This document shows positions 8,491-18,848 of a DNA stretch of 64,000 nt, piece after piece. This DNA is from Methanolobus tindarius DSM 2278 (GTDB lineage Archaea; Halobacteriota; Methanosarcinia; Methanosarcinales; Methanosarcinaceae). The notes under the pieces were generated by a model, which saw only the letters and a program-made list of their open reading frames with translations, was not told the DNA's origin and searched no databases. The stretch is taken from assembly GCF_000504205.1 (NCBI RefSeq), contig NZ_AZAJ01000001.1, forward strand, positions 1,524,879-1,588,878. The letters run 5' to 3'. Position 1 is the stretch's first letter, and each line of letters begins with the position of its first letter. Position numbers and translations under genes: made by a program.

Positions 8491-9594
8491 TTATTCCTCC
8501 TGTTCTATATTCCTGAAATGACCGATGATCATTTCCATTCCATTCTGTCTTATCGTTTCAGTCTCTTCTCTGTCAGTTCCATAGCTTATGAGGGTGAAAA
8601 CACTGTTTCTGTTCTCTCCTCTGGATTCGAATATTTCTAGTCCTTCTGAAGTCTGGAACTGCACGTATTCGTCTCCCTGTGAAAGCACATGCTCACCAAC
8701 AGGTTTCAGTTCTCCATTTTCAAGTAAAAGGTGCTCGTAAATGCAATAGTTAGTTTCAGGAGCCATTCCCATTTCCTGAACTTCTCCCACAAACGCCTGC
8801 ATGAGCATCTCCACAAGGTTGATTCCTGTAGAGTGATAAACTGCCGTAGGTGTTTGGCTCGGGAACCTCGCATCTATTTCCAGTACCTTAAGTCCCCTGG
8901 GACTGTCTATTGCTTCAACATCCATTATTCCTTGAAGATTGATGTTCCTGGCAAGCTCATAAGTTATTTTCCTGAATTCAGGATAATTTTTAATGGGAGT
9001 CACCATATGACAGTCATAGGTTTCATCGATGTGTATCTTTGTTTCCTTTACAACTGCAAAGTGAGTTCCATCACCTATCACTTCAAGGGAAATCACATCT
9101 CCCTCAACATACTCTTCAATGAGCATCGAAGGGTCAAGTCCTTCAAGCCCCTTGTCATCATATATTATAGATGTCCCGATACTGCTGCTCTCACATGGTG
9201 GTTTCACAAAATATGGCGGACTGGTAGGTTTATCTGCGGGAGTTGGGATATCAATTGACTTGAAATAGTCCTTGGAACGCTTCTTGTCCATGCTGATGTG
9301 ATATGCATCGAAATCAAAGAGTACGGGACAGGCAAGCTCATCCTTTATGCCTCTGAGAAAATCTATAGTTTCAAGGTTCTCGTTCACAGGGATGATAGCA
9401 TCCATATTTTCTGAGAGTTCGATGAGTTTTTCAGGTTCCCTGACCACATCGAAGCAGTGAAAACTGTCAACAACCTTGCGTATCAGGGGTTTTTCCCTGC
9501 GATCAACAAGTACGACATCCATACCTGCTTTATGTGCAAGATAAGTAACCTCAAAACCCTGTAGCTTGCCACCGATTATGCATACAGTAGTCAT
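8491..9594 (-). CDS. pylC: Pyrrolysine biosynthesis protein PylC (3-methylornithyl-lysine ligase)
   Basis: A 367-residue ATP-grasp ligase that joins 3-methyl-D-ornithine to the epsilon-amino group of lysine. The N-terminal pre-ATP-grasp fold has VCIIGGKLQGFEV (4-16). The ATP-grasp core includes YFVKPPCESSSIGTS, then LIEEYVEGDVISLEVIGDG and VLEIDARFPSQ (metal and nucleotide ligands). Its ATG overlaps the pylB stop by 4 bp (ATGA), which indicates translational coupling. Confidence 0.96.
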   Translation of the reverse strand: MTTVCIIGGKLQGFEVTYLAHKAGMDVVLVDRREKPLIRKVVDSFHCFDVVREPEKLIELSENMDAIIPVNENLETIDFLRGIKDELACPVLFDFDAYHISMDKKRSKDYFKSIDIPTPADKPTSPPYFVKPPCESSSIGTSIIYDDKGLEGLDPSMLIEEYVEGDVISLEVIGDGTHFAVVKETKIHIDETYDCHMVTPIKNYPEFRKITYELARNINLQGIMDVEAIDSPRGLKVLEIDARFPSQTPTAVYHSTGINLVEMLMQAFVGEVQEMGMAPETNYCIYEHLLLENGELKPVGEHVLSQGDEYVQFQTSEGLEIFESRGENRNSVFTLISYGTDREETETIRQNGMEMIIGHFRNIEQEE

Positions 9595-10682
9595 AGTGCA
9601 GCCACCGGGATTTTTATCGGAGTTCCCTGTTTTTTTTCTATTATCCTGTTAAATTCAGCCTGGCTCGCAGGCTCCATGCCTATTTTTCTCAGGCGATTAA
9701 TGACACTTCTTGAGTCCCTGTCCCTTTCTTCAAGTTCCCTGTCATAGTTGACAACGCCTTCTAGTGAGGAATCTGCGGATATAATTGATGTAACCACATT
9801 TGCACCTGCGTTAAGACGGTCTACCATACCATCGATTCCTTCAAGGTCAAGGGATGCTGGAATGAGTTTGTCAGGGAACATCAGTCTGAGAACTGAGATT
9901 ATTTTAAGTTCTGACAGGCTGGACTGCTGTGATACCAGTTCAAGAGGAGTTCCTTCCTGTGGAACGAAGGTCATAACACGAACCATATCTGGTTGTCCCT
10001 TTTGCATTCCACGAAGTGAGATTATGGTTGATTCAACATCATTTCCGACACCTGTGAGGATACCATCTTCAACGCAGTAACCATTGGTTCTCGCAAATTC
10101 TCTGGCATGATTCCTTTCATCGAAAGATTGTCCCACCCTCAGTTTCCGGTAGAGATTCTCATCATGAGTTTCCTGATAGAGTGCAAGAAAATTAGCTCCG
10201 CTTTCGTGGAGTCTGCTAAGAGTATTGTCATCCATGACCCCAGGAGAGATCATTATTGGAAGTCCTGTTTCTTCCTTTACTGCTTTTACAACATCAACGA
10301 ATTTTTCAGGATTGTTGTGGAAATAAGGGTCCTCTCCCATTGTAAGGTCTACCATGTGGATGGTCTCGTTCCTGATTGCCCGTGAAATTTTACGTATTTC
10401 TTCAAGATCAAGGCGATAGCGCTGTATGTCGTTGCACCTGTTATAATAACAGAAGGCACAGTTGTTCTTGCAGTGGGTTGAAAAATAAACGAAGCTGTAG
10501 AGGAAGACCCTGTTCCCGAAATGGTGGTCTCTCACTTTTCTTGCAACGTATTGCAGCTTCTCTATGTCTTCTTCTTCTGTCAGGGAAAGAAGTTCTCTTA
10601 AGTTATCATCTGTGAGCTTCTGTCCGTTTATTATATTTTCAGCGATAATGTCAAGATTCCGGTAATTACTGTCCTTTATCAT
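9591..10682 (-). CDS. pylB: Pyrrolysine biosynthesis protein PylB (3-methylornithine synthase)
   Basis: A 363-residue radical-SAM mutase that rearranges lysine to 3-methyl-D-ornithine. The cluster motif is CKNNCAFC, with Cys71, Cys75 and Cys78 (CX3CX2C). The family is related to biotin synthase, and the C-terminal barrel includes PQEGTPLE and PASLDLEGIDGM. It lies 9 bp after pylS with GAGGTGG as ribosome site and overlaps pylC by 4 bp. Confidence 0.97.
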   Translation of the reverse strand: MIKDSNYRNLDIIAENIINGQKLTDDNLRELLSLTEEEDIEKLQYVARKVRDHHFGNRVFLYSFVYFSTHCKNNCAFCYYNRCNDIQRYRLDLEEIRKISRAIRNETIHMVDLTMGEDPYFHNNPEKFVDVVKAVKEETGLPIMISPGVMDDNTLSRLHESGANFLALYQETHDENLYRKLRVGQSFDERNHAREFARTNGYCVEDGILTGVGNDVESTIISLRGMQKGQPDMVRVMTFVPQEGTPLELVSQQSSLSELKIISVLRLMFPDKLIPASLDLEGIDGMVDRLNAGANVVTSIISADSSLEGVVNYDRELEERDRDSRSVINRLRKIGMEPASQAEFNRIIEKKQGTPIKIPVAAL

Positions 10683-10691
10683 GGTTCCACC

Positions 10692-12371
<1,680 letters not shown>

Positions 12372-12460
12372 ATAGGGGGATACTTTCACCAGAACAAAAT
12401 GGTTATAGCATAATTTGCTAGCAATGTTAGCATTACATGTGAATTATCATGAGGTATAAT
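12372..12460 (+). repeat. Copy C of a three-copy structured element
   Basis: It shares TATAGCATAATTTG and TGTGAATTATCATG, then AGGT, with the copy at 12541-12690. It also shares TGAATTATCATG with the leader at about 25300-25388. No coding frame explains it. Confidence 0.45.
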
Positions 12461-12540
12461 AATCCTGAAGTAACAGACTCATACATGAGTTTCAGATTCT
12501 AAATAACTAAATGTAGATGGCAAAGTGTTACTTATTTTTG

Positions 12541-12690
12541 GGAAGTGCAGGAATACTGACCCGTATCCCTGCCTACGGATATAGACCCCTTTATTAAGGG
12601 ACACTTCCAGTAGAACAGAATAATATATAGCATAATTTGGTGCTATTATCTGCATGACATGTGAATTGTCATGGGGTACGATAACTGTCA
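12541..12690 (+). repeat. Copy A of a three-copy structured element; possible non-coding RNA
   Basis: The first 68 bases can fold as a closed three-way junction. GGAAGTG (12541-12547) pairs with CACTTCC (12602-12608). CAGGAATAC (12548-12556) pairs with GTATCCCTG (12563-12571) except for one mismatch. CCCTT/AAGGG (12587-12600) forms the third arm. Downstream are GTAGAACAG, the hairpin ATAGCA/TGCTAT, and CATGAC/GTCATG ending in GGGGT. Strand of transcription is unknown. Confidence 0.4.
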
Positions 12691-12755
12691 GCACATGAAT
12701 GAAATTATGTGCTCATAAGAAAACCTATTAATATCCCCAAAATGAAAATTTGAAA

Positions 12756-13166
12756 TTATTTATCGTGGCAATGTTCCATCTGATACTTATATAATGCAAT
12801 TTCAATTGTCGTTCGAAGGTCATCCTCTTCGAAAGGTTTTAAAATATATCCATAAGGTTCTGTCTGTTTAGCTCTTTTGAGCGTTTCATCATCAGAATGA
12901 GCCGTAAGATAGATTACTGGTATATTAAAACGTTCCCGGATTATTTGTGCTGCCTGAATTCCATCCATATCTCCTTTTAACCTGATATCCATAATCACAA
13001 GATCAGGGAGAAATCCTTCGGCTTTGTTAATTGCTTCTTTTCCGGTTGATGCAACACTGGAAACCTGATACCCAAGTTTATTAAGTCTTTTCTTTAGCTC
13101 CAAAGCAACTATATTTTCGTCCTCAACAACAAGTATCTTTGCATTATTTACCTCTGTTTCTTCCAT
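12756..13166 (-). CDS. Receiver-only response regulator
   Basis: A 136-residue CheY-like protein with no output domain. The acidic pocket is VVEDEN near the N-terminus, the phospho-acceptor Asp lies in LVIMDIRLKGDMDG, the Thr/Ser switch in VIYLTAHS, and the conserved Lys in YILKPFEEDD. I place the start at the ATG at 13166, two bases before the kinase stop and after GAGAGGAAC, rather than at an upstream ATG inside the kinase gene. It follows the histidine kinase directly and is its likely phosphotransfer partner. With no DNA-binding domain it must signal through another protein, perhaps the winged-helix regulators upstream. Confidence 0.9.
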   Translation of the reverse strand: MEETEVNNAKILVVEDENIVALELKKRLNKLGYQVSSVASTGKEAINKAEGFLPDLVIMDIRLKGDMDGIQAAQIIRERFNIPVIYLTAHSDDETLKRAKQTEPYGYILKPFEEDDLRTTIEIALYKYQMEHCHDK

Positions 13167-13167
13167 T

Positions 13168-16026
13168 TTAGTTCCTCTCTGAAAAATTAATGATAAATTC
13201 TGTTCCATGAATTGAGTTCAGTTCGATGGTTCCATCTATCTGGTCAACCAACGTGGTCACAAGCTGTAAACCCAGGGATTCTGTATTTCTAAAATCAATA
13301 TCCGGGGAAATACCAATTCCATTATCTTTTATTTTCAATAAAAAATCATTTTTAATGACATTAAGTTCCACACTGATTTCCCCTTCTTTCATTTCGGAGA
13401 AAGCATGTTTTAATGAGTTTGAAACAAGTTCGTTGATTATCATACCAAGCGGAACAGCTGTATCAACGTTGAGGTAAACACCCTCAATCTTAGAAACAAG
13501 CTTAATATCCTTCTTTCCATCTTCGCATGATCTGGATAGGTAATTCATTAATTTCTTCGTGTAATCGGAAAAATCAACACTTGTCATATCCTTTGATTGA
13601 TACAGTTCTTCATGTATCAGAGCCATTGAACGCACACGGTTACGACTATCTAAAAAAGCCTCTATTACATCCTGCTGCTCAAAATTATCAGATGCAAGAT
13701 AGAGCAAACTTGAAATTACCTGTAAATTGTTCTTCACACGGTGATGTATTTCTTTCTTGCGAATATTCTCTGCCTGAATAAGTGCTTCTTCTACCTTTTT
13801 ACGTTCAGTAATATCCAGAATTATTCCCTGCAATGAAATCCTGCCGTAGTTATCCCTTCTTGTAAAGGTTCTTTCATCTACCCATTTTATATCGCCTGAT
13901 TTGGTGTATATTCTGTATTCGTAGTTTAGTTCAGCCTCCTTTTTCATATAATAATTGGAAATATGCAGGTGAGTCCTTTCGCTATCATCGGGATGTATAA
14001 TATCGGCATACTTAAGACGGTTAGATGTAAAATCTTCTACAGTATAGCCAAGTTTTGTGATGTTTTTTGAAACAAATTCTACTGGCCAGTCAGTTTCTGT
14101 CTTCCATTTGAAAGCTATAACAGGACTGTTATTGATTATACTCTCCATTTCTTCCTTAAGTTCGTTTGAGTGCTCAAGTTCTTCAGCATATTTTTTGAGT
14201 TCTTTTTCACTTTGTTTTCTTTTACTAATATCTCTTGCAATAGTAATGATTGCTTTATGCCCATCGAACCTGATCATACGACTGCTCAATTCTACCGGAA
14301 AGACAGTACCATCTTTTCTCATGTGGATTGTTTCCAAGAGATTGCTCTTCATTTTACATAATTCTTTAAGTACTGTAAGAAAATCTTTGCCACGATTTGA
14401 AGCATCAATGTCCATATAAGTTAAAGAAAGGAATTCATCATGGCTATATCCCATTCTTTTACATGAGATCTCATTTATTTCCAGAATATTCCCCTGCAGG
14501 TCGGTGAGATATATTGCATCATTCAGGCTTTCAAACAAAGTCCTGAATTTCCTTTCAGAATCTCTTAGAGCCTTTTCAGCCTTTTTTTGTTCGTGAATTG
14601 CCAGATCTAATGAGTTTCTTGTTTCTTCGATTCCTTCGGTGAGGATATTAAAATCACCCTTTCCATGTATCCGAACGTTGCGGGAAAAATCATTGTTCTG
14701 TATAGCAGTAAGTACGTTATTGGAATCTGCAATAATATTGTTTAAGGAATCTGCAAAATCATCTAATGTATCTCCAAGATGCTTGAATTCCCCTTTCAGT
14801 TCCAGTTCGGTACGAGCCCCAAGTTCTCCTTTTGCAAGTGCATTTGTAACTCTGATAGATTCCCGTATCGGTGCTACCACAGCATCAAGGATCATATTAA
14901 GTCCGATTGGAATCTCTTTGAAATCCCTTTCTACATCTGTTTTTGCTCTTGTATCCAGTTTACCGTCAACAGCATCCTGCGCAATATTCCTGAAGTTCTC
15001 AACGATTTCATCTATAGGAGACGTTATCGATGTTGCTATCAAATAAGAAACAAAGCCCATAAAGAATATTGAAATAGTAGAAATAATGACTAGGGTGTTT
15101 CTGAGTTTGGTAACCCCGGCAAACATCTCTTCTTTTGGGATCACAAGTACAAAAGAGTAGTTACCTGTTCTCACAGGTTCATAAAACATTATTACTTCTT
15201 TGCCTGTCAAAGGATCGACAGTTTCAATGCTTCCTCCTATTCCATTTTTGATCTCTTCTGCAGCACCTGATATTTGAGGAATTCCAAGATCGTAAAGGGT
15301 ATGTGTGCCTATTCCTTCTTTGTATTCAGGGTGGGATACCAGAATACCGGTATTTCCTGTCACAAATGCATATCCTGTATCAAAGGCTCTTATGTCACTA
15401 ACAACATCGTCGATGTAATCAAGAGAGACATCAACACCTGCGATACCTGAAAATTCACCATTCTTAAAGATAGGAACGTCATAGCTTACCATGAATATGC
15501 CCTGATAATAATAAGGTTCAGTGACAATATTTTCGTGTGTTAGCTCCGGAAGCTGGTAGTAATCCTGGGTGTCATAGTTCACAAGGGGTTCAACTTCTAT
15601 TGTTCCCTGGATAGTATTCCAGTAGGGTATGAATCTCCCGGTGGAGTCGTGATATGGAGCATTGATATATTCATCATCATTTCCATCAAAAGCATCAGGT
15701 TCGTATCCTACATACACTCCCGTAAGAGAAGGATGAGTTTCAAGAATATTTTTGAGAATATTGTTTACTTCATTTCTGTCATCGGCTGTGTACATTTCCA
15801 TTGTTTTAGCAATTGTTTCTGCAATAGCCATATTTGCCTGCATGTCACCGTCGAACTGATTCGCATAGTCCCTTGCCATTTCTACGGATTGAAGATATGC
15901 AAGTTCTTCTTGTTGGGATGTTACGGTTTTGATACTAACTGCGGTTGAAACAACGAGTACAAGAAAGACACTGACCACTATATACATAATCAGTTTGGTT
16001 TTAATTGTCATCTCATTCTTTTTCAA
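13168..16026 (-). CDS. Membrane sensor histidine kinase (dCache-HAMP-PAS-PAS-HisKA_2)
   Basis: A 952-residue sensor. Membrane helices lie near 10-32 and 305-328. They enclose an extracytoplasmic double-Cache domain with GRFIPYWN, TEPYYYQG and GIAGVDVSLDYID boxes. A HAMP region follows, then two PAS domains (about 490-610 and 625-745). The kinase core is of the HisKA_2 type, with the phospho-acceptor in EIHHRVKNNLQ, and has HATPase boxes INELVSNSLKHA, DNGIGI and GLQLV. The start is TTG at 16026, 8 bases after a strong GGAGGT; the first ATG is five codons in and badly spaced. Ligand unknown; the genomic setting suggests methylated amines. The shorter paralogue at 32717-34774 lacks both PAS domains. 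Confidence 0.92.
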   Translation of the reverse strand: MKKNEMTIKTKLIMYIVVSVFLVLVVSTAVSIKTVTSQQEELAYLQSVEMARDYANQFDGDMQANMAIAETIAKTMEMYTADDRNEVNNILKNILETHPSLTGVYVGYEPDAFDGNDDEYINAPYHDSTGRFIPYWNTIQGTIEVEPLVNYDTQDYYQLPELTHENIVTEPYYYQGIFMVSYDVPIFKNGEFSGIAGVDVSLDYIDDVVSDIRAFDTGYAFVTGNTGILVSHPEYKEGIGTHTLYDLGIPQISGAAEEIKNGIGGSIETVDPLTGKEVIMFYEPVRTGNYSFVLVIPKEEMFAGVTKLRNTLVIISTISIFFMGFVSYLIATSITSPIDEIVENFRNIAQDAVDGKLDTRAKTDVERDFKEIPIGLNMILDAVVAPIRESIRVTNALAKGELGARTELELKGEFKHLGDTLDDFADSLNNIIADSNNVLTAIQNNDFSRNVRIHGKGDFNILTEGIEETRNSLDLAIHEQKKAEKALRDSERKFRTLFESLNDAIYLTDLQGNILEINEISCKRMGYSHDEFLSLTYMDIDASNRGKDFLTVLKELCKMKSNLLETIHMRKDGTVFPVELSSRMIRFDGHKAIITIARDISKRKQSEKELKKYAEELEHSNELKEEMESIINNSPVIAFKWKTETDWPVEFVSKNITKLGYTVEDFTSNRLKYADIIHPDDSERTHLHISNYYMKKEAELNYEYRIYTKSGDIKWVDERTFTRRDNYGRISLQGIILDITERKKVEEALIQAENIRKKEIHHRVKNNLQVISSLLYLASDNFEQQDVIEAFLDSRNRVRSMALIHEELYQSKDMTSVDFSDYTKKLMNYLSRSCEDGKKDIKLVSKIEGVYLNVDTAVPLGMIINELVSNSLKHAFSEMKEGEISVELNVIKNDFLLKIKDNGIGISPDIDFRNTESLGLQLVTTLVDQIDGTIELNSIHGTEFIINFSERN

Positions 16027-16084
16027 TCACATGCACCTCCCATTCCCCTTCACACCGACACTCAATGTACTTCCATACCGAATT

Positions 16085-16861
16085 CTAGATTTCAGTAGCC
16101 AGACTTTTGTAATGTTCAAACATCTCTTCCCCCCACTTAAGTGAACTTTGAGAAAAAGCCATTATATCCCTGTGGTCATACATTCCACTGATATTGAAAA
16201 AGCTCGCCGAAAATAAAGTATCAGTAACCACAATTGAGGGTGGACACATCTCTTTTTCATACAGGAACAATTTTGTATTTTCCAAGTCTTTCATTTTCTG
16301 CAGTTCTTCATTCCTGTCTTCAGTTATTCTTTGCAAAACAGATTGAGTGAAAATTATTGACACCTGGATCCCTTTTTCTGCAAGCTCACTGTAAAATGGG
16401 GGGTAAAGAGGGTGATAGATAGAAAAAATCGAATGCACATGTTTTGAATGCAAAAGCCCATCTGTAAACTCCACAGTAGGTTCAAACATATCATTAAGTT
16501 CCGGTTCCGAAATTGTATATTCTTCAATTTCTCCTATTCTGTCCAGAAGATATTCAGGTATTGAATCCAGATTTCTTTTAACCCAGTACTCAGTGTCCTT
16601 TTCAAAGAACTTTAGTATTTCATTAATTGGTTTCACTGTTTCTGCGATAAGTTTTCCAATATAGGACAGTTCATATATTCCTTCAGAATTGCATACAAGT
16701 TCCGCTTCCTTCAGTTCTTTAAGTGGGAGTATTAGTGAACGCCATGTAACACCGAATGCTTCCTTCATTTCGTCGGGCTTTTTTGGTCCGTCCAGTAATA
16801 GCAGCATTATTTTTCTTCTTTTTTCAGAAAACCATATTGTTTCGGTTAATGATGATTCCAT
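16085..16861 (-). CDS. Winged-helix methanogenesis regulator (FilR1/Msr-like), ends in UAG
   Basis: A 258-residue transcription factor. The N-terminal winged helix (about 8-75) includes FSEKRRKIMLLLLDGPK and then LPLKELKEAELV. The remainder matches the middle/C-terminal domain of methanogen regulators in the FilR1 and Msr families, which act on methyltransferase operons in Methanosarcina. It is the second of two tandem regulator genes, 29 bp after the first, and precedes the histidine kinase in the same direction. The terminal codon is TAG (16085-16087), one of only two complete genes here ending in TAG. Read-through would add pyrrolysine and 23 residues before a TGA that overlaps the kinase start. 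Confidence 0.85.
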   Translation of the reverse strand: MESSLTETIWFSEKRRKIMLLLLDGPKKPDEMKEAFGVTWRSLILPLKELKEAELVCNSEGIYELSYIGKLIAETVKPINEILKFFEKDTEYWVKRNLDSIPEYLLDRIGEIEEYTISEPELNDMFEPTVEFTDGLLHSKHVHSIFSIYHPLYPPFYSELAEKGIQVSIIFTQSVLQRITEDRNEELQKMKDLENTKLFLYEKEMCPPSIVVTDTLFSASFFNISGMYDHRDIMAFSQSSLKWGEEMFEHYKSLATEI

Positions 16862-16890
16862 AATTCCTGTCTCCCCATCCCATATTTGTA

Positions 16891-17688
16891 TTAAGCATCA
16901 TTTTCCATTTGGCAAATCTCTTTTGAACTATACCTGTAATACTCAAACAACTCATGGCACCATTCCAGTGAGCTTTCATCAAAACTTATGATATCTCTGT
17001 GGTCGTATCTTAATTCTTCATTGAAAAGACAGATGTAACAAAACCAGTCAGTCACTGTTATCATTGGTACCTTAAAGTTTTCTTCACAGAGAAAGAAGGT
17101 TATGCCATCTATTCTAACCAATTCGCTGAATTGTTCCAGATATTCTTTCTTTATTTTGTCTAACGCCGATTCTGAAAGGAAAAGTGAAATTTCTGCCCCT
17201 GAGTGGGCTGCTTTAAGATAAAGAGAAAGAAATGAAGGATGAAGGTACGAAACAAAAGTCATAATTGTTTTTGATTTTGGAATATTATCCACAAATTCCC
17301 TGGGAAGCTCAAACATATGGTTAATATCGGGTTCTATAAGGAAATAATGTCCAAGATCTCTTATCCTGCTGAAAAGGTGTGCTGGTATAGCATCGAAATT
17401 CCTGCTTGTCCAGAAATCTTTATTTTCTTCAACAATTCTTGATGTATCAAGAAACGGCAGCATATTGTTAGCAATTATATTTCCTATGGAAGTCAGGCTG
17501 AAATTCTCATCTTCCTGTTTAATTAGATTCTGCTTTTTCAGGGTTTTTATCTGAGGCATTATTGATCTGGTTGTTACATTCAGTGATTTCTTAATTTGTT
17601 CCAGATCCCTTTCTCCCTCACTTAATAATAACAAAAGATTTTTCCTCTTATCAGAATACCATACAGTATTTACCAGTGACGTTTTCAT
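16891..17688 (-). CDS. Winged-helix methanogenesis regulator (FilR1/Msr-like)
   Basis: A 265-residue paralogue of the next gene. The N-terminal winged helix contains YSDKRKNLLLLLSEGERD and SIMPQIKTLKKQNLI. The sensor-like remainder has the family's pattern FELPREFVDN and ends with DESSLEWCHELFEYY. It is the first gene of the leftward regulator-regulator-kinase-receiver series. Upstream, an 11-bp palindrome, CAGAACTTCTG (17727-17737), sits next to a TATA-like GATATAACC on the minus strand, so self-regulation is plausible. Targets are unknown, but the next operon rightward is mtmC-mtmB. Confidence 0.85.
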   Translation of the reverse strand: MKTSLVNTVWYSDKRKNLLLLLSEGERDLEQIKKSLNVTTRSIMPQIKTLKKQNLIKQEDENFSLTSIGNIIANNMLPFLDTSRIVEENKDFWTSRNFDAIPAHLFSRIRDLGHYFLIEPDINHMFELPREFVDNIPKSKTIMTFVSYLHPSFLSLYLKAAHSGAEISLFLSESALDKIKKEYLEQFSELVRIDGITFFLCEENFKVPMITVTDWFCYICLFNEELRYDHRDIISFDESSLEWCHELFEYYRYSSKEICQMENDA

Positions 17689-18185
17689 ACCTATCCTTTC
17701 CTATTCCCACTTCAATACTATCATAACAGAACTTCTGGTTATATCAAATGGTTTTAAATTTACCTTTCTTACCATTCAGTAATTTTTAGCATGTACAATT
17801 CTTTTTCCACTACTAGTAACGTTTTTGGTTTAAACTATATTAATTTATTTTATATGGTAATTCACAGTGGTACTTACAAGTCACATACCCTGTTACAATT
17901 CACAAGGGTAGTTACAATTCATGAAGCACATGAAAAATCAAATTCTCTTTTAGAAATCAATTCGAATTCAAAATTTCCATTATTCTAATTAAGTAACAAT
18001 GAAGGAGCTATATCCTGCAATTAATGAAAAATCGACAAGGATTAGTCTATATGTTGTAAAGTAAATGATGTATTTGCAGTGGCAGTCCCATGGATAGCCC
18101 GCAACAGGCAGTTGTTTTGAGAATGATTGTAAAGATAGTTGCAACGCTGTAAAAACAACTGCAACAGGAGATTAGGAGGTAAAAT
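17689..18185 (+). promoter_or_regulatory. Promoter and structured leader of mtmC1
   Basis: This gene-free stretch holds the divergent promoters of the regulator and of mtmC1. A/T-rich TATA candidates for mtmC1 occur around 17835-17855 and 18047-18055. Next to the gene, CAGTTGTTTT (18109-18118) and AAAACAACTG (18152-18161) form a perfect 10-bp inverted repeat, and GCAACAGG is repeated at 18101 and 18161. The TTACAATTCA decamer also occurs twice near 17892-17921. The SD is TAGGAGGT, directly after the repeat. Confidence 0.45.
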
Positions 18186-18836
18186 ATGTCAAATCAGGAG
18201 TTATTAGACAAACTCAGAGATACTATAGTCAATCAGGATATAAACGGCTGTGCTACAGCTACTCAGGAAGCTGTGGATGCAGGTATTAGTGCTGTTGATG
18301 CAATAGAAGGCGGTCTTTCGGTAGGTATGAAGATCGTAGGCGATAAATTTGAAGCGGCAGAGATCTATCTTCCACAGATTATGATGTCTGCAAAGGCTAT
18401 GAATGCTGCAATGGAAATTCTTACTCCTATACTTGCAGAAGAAAAGACAGGAGAAGGAGTGGGAACAGCAATCACTTTTGTACAGGAAGGCGACATCCAT
18501 GACATCGGTCACCGTTTGGTCTCAACTATGCTTGGTGCAAATGGTTTCAAGATAGTTGATCTTGGTGTTGATGTACCTGATGATACCATCGTGGATGAAG
18601 TCAAAAAGCTTGAGGGTAGCAAAATCCTCCTTGTAGGCTCTGCACTCATGACCACATCCATGCTGGGTCAGAAAGACACAGTAGGCACTCTTGTAGAAGA
18701 GAATCTCAGGGACTCTGTCAAGATAATGTTCGGTGGAGCACCAGTATCTGATGCATGGATCGCAGAAATTGGAGCAGATGCAACAGCAGAAAATGCAGCA
18801 GATGCAGCTCGTGTGGCATTGGAACTCATGAAATAA
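18186..18836 (+). CDS. mtmC: Monomethylamine corrinoid protein MtmC (copy 1)
   Basis: A 216-residue B12-binding protein that accepts the methyl group from monomethylamine through MtmB and donates it to MtbA. The N-terminal helical cap domain (about 1-90) is followed by a Rossmann B12-binding domain with the corrinoid-ligand motif GDIHDIGHRLV (DXHXXG), then the GSALMTTSMLGQ and GGAPVSDAW boxes. It lies 12 bp before mtmB1 with a GGAGGT ribosome site. Copies 2 and 3 are at 35521 and 58423. Confidence 0.96.
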   Translation: MSNQELLDKLRDTIVNQDINGCATATQEAVDAGISAVDAIEGGLSVGMKIVGDKFEAAEIYLPQIMMSAKAMNAAMEILTPILAEEKTGEGVGTAITFVQEGDIHDIGHRLVSTMLGANGFKIVDLGVDVPDDTIVDEVKKLEGSKILLVGSALMTTSMLGQKDTVGTLVEENLRDSVKIMFGGAPVSDAWIAEIGADATAENAADAARVALELMK

Positions 18837-18848
18837 GGGGGGTATAAT

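Noticed and set aside
12602-12675. The TTCCAGTAGAA ... CATGGGGT strings near 12.6 kb as further origin recognition boxes
   Set aside because: The two parts are separated by about 50 bases instead of directly following each other, so Orc1 could not bind them as a normal box; the likeness may be chance.
12372-12755. A tRNA-Pyl copy ahead of pylS, as in Methanosarcina
   Set aside because: No sequence resembling the tRNA-Pyl acceptor, CTCTAAA anticodon loop or T arm is found on either strand here; the tRNA lies at 39234-39305.
13167-13208. Longer N-terminus of the first response regulator
   Set aside because: It overlaps the kinase end, and the ATG at 13166 has its own ribosome site and matches the paralogue's start.
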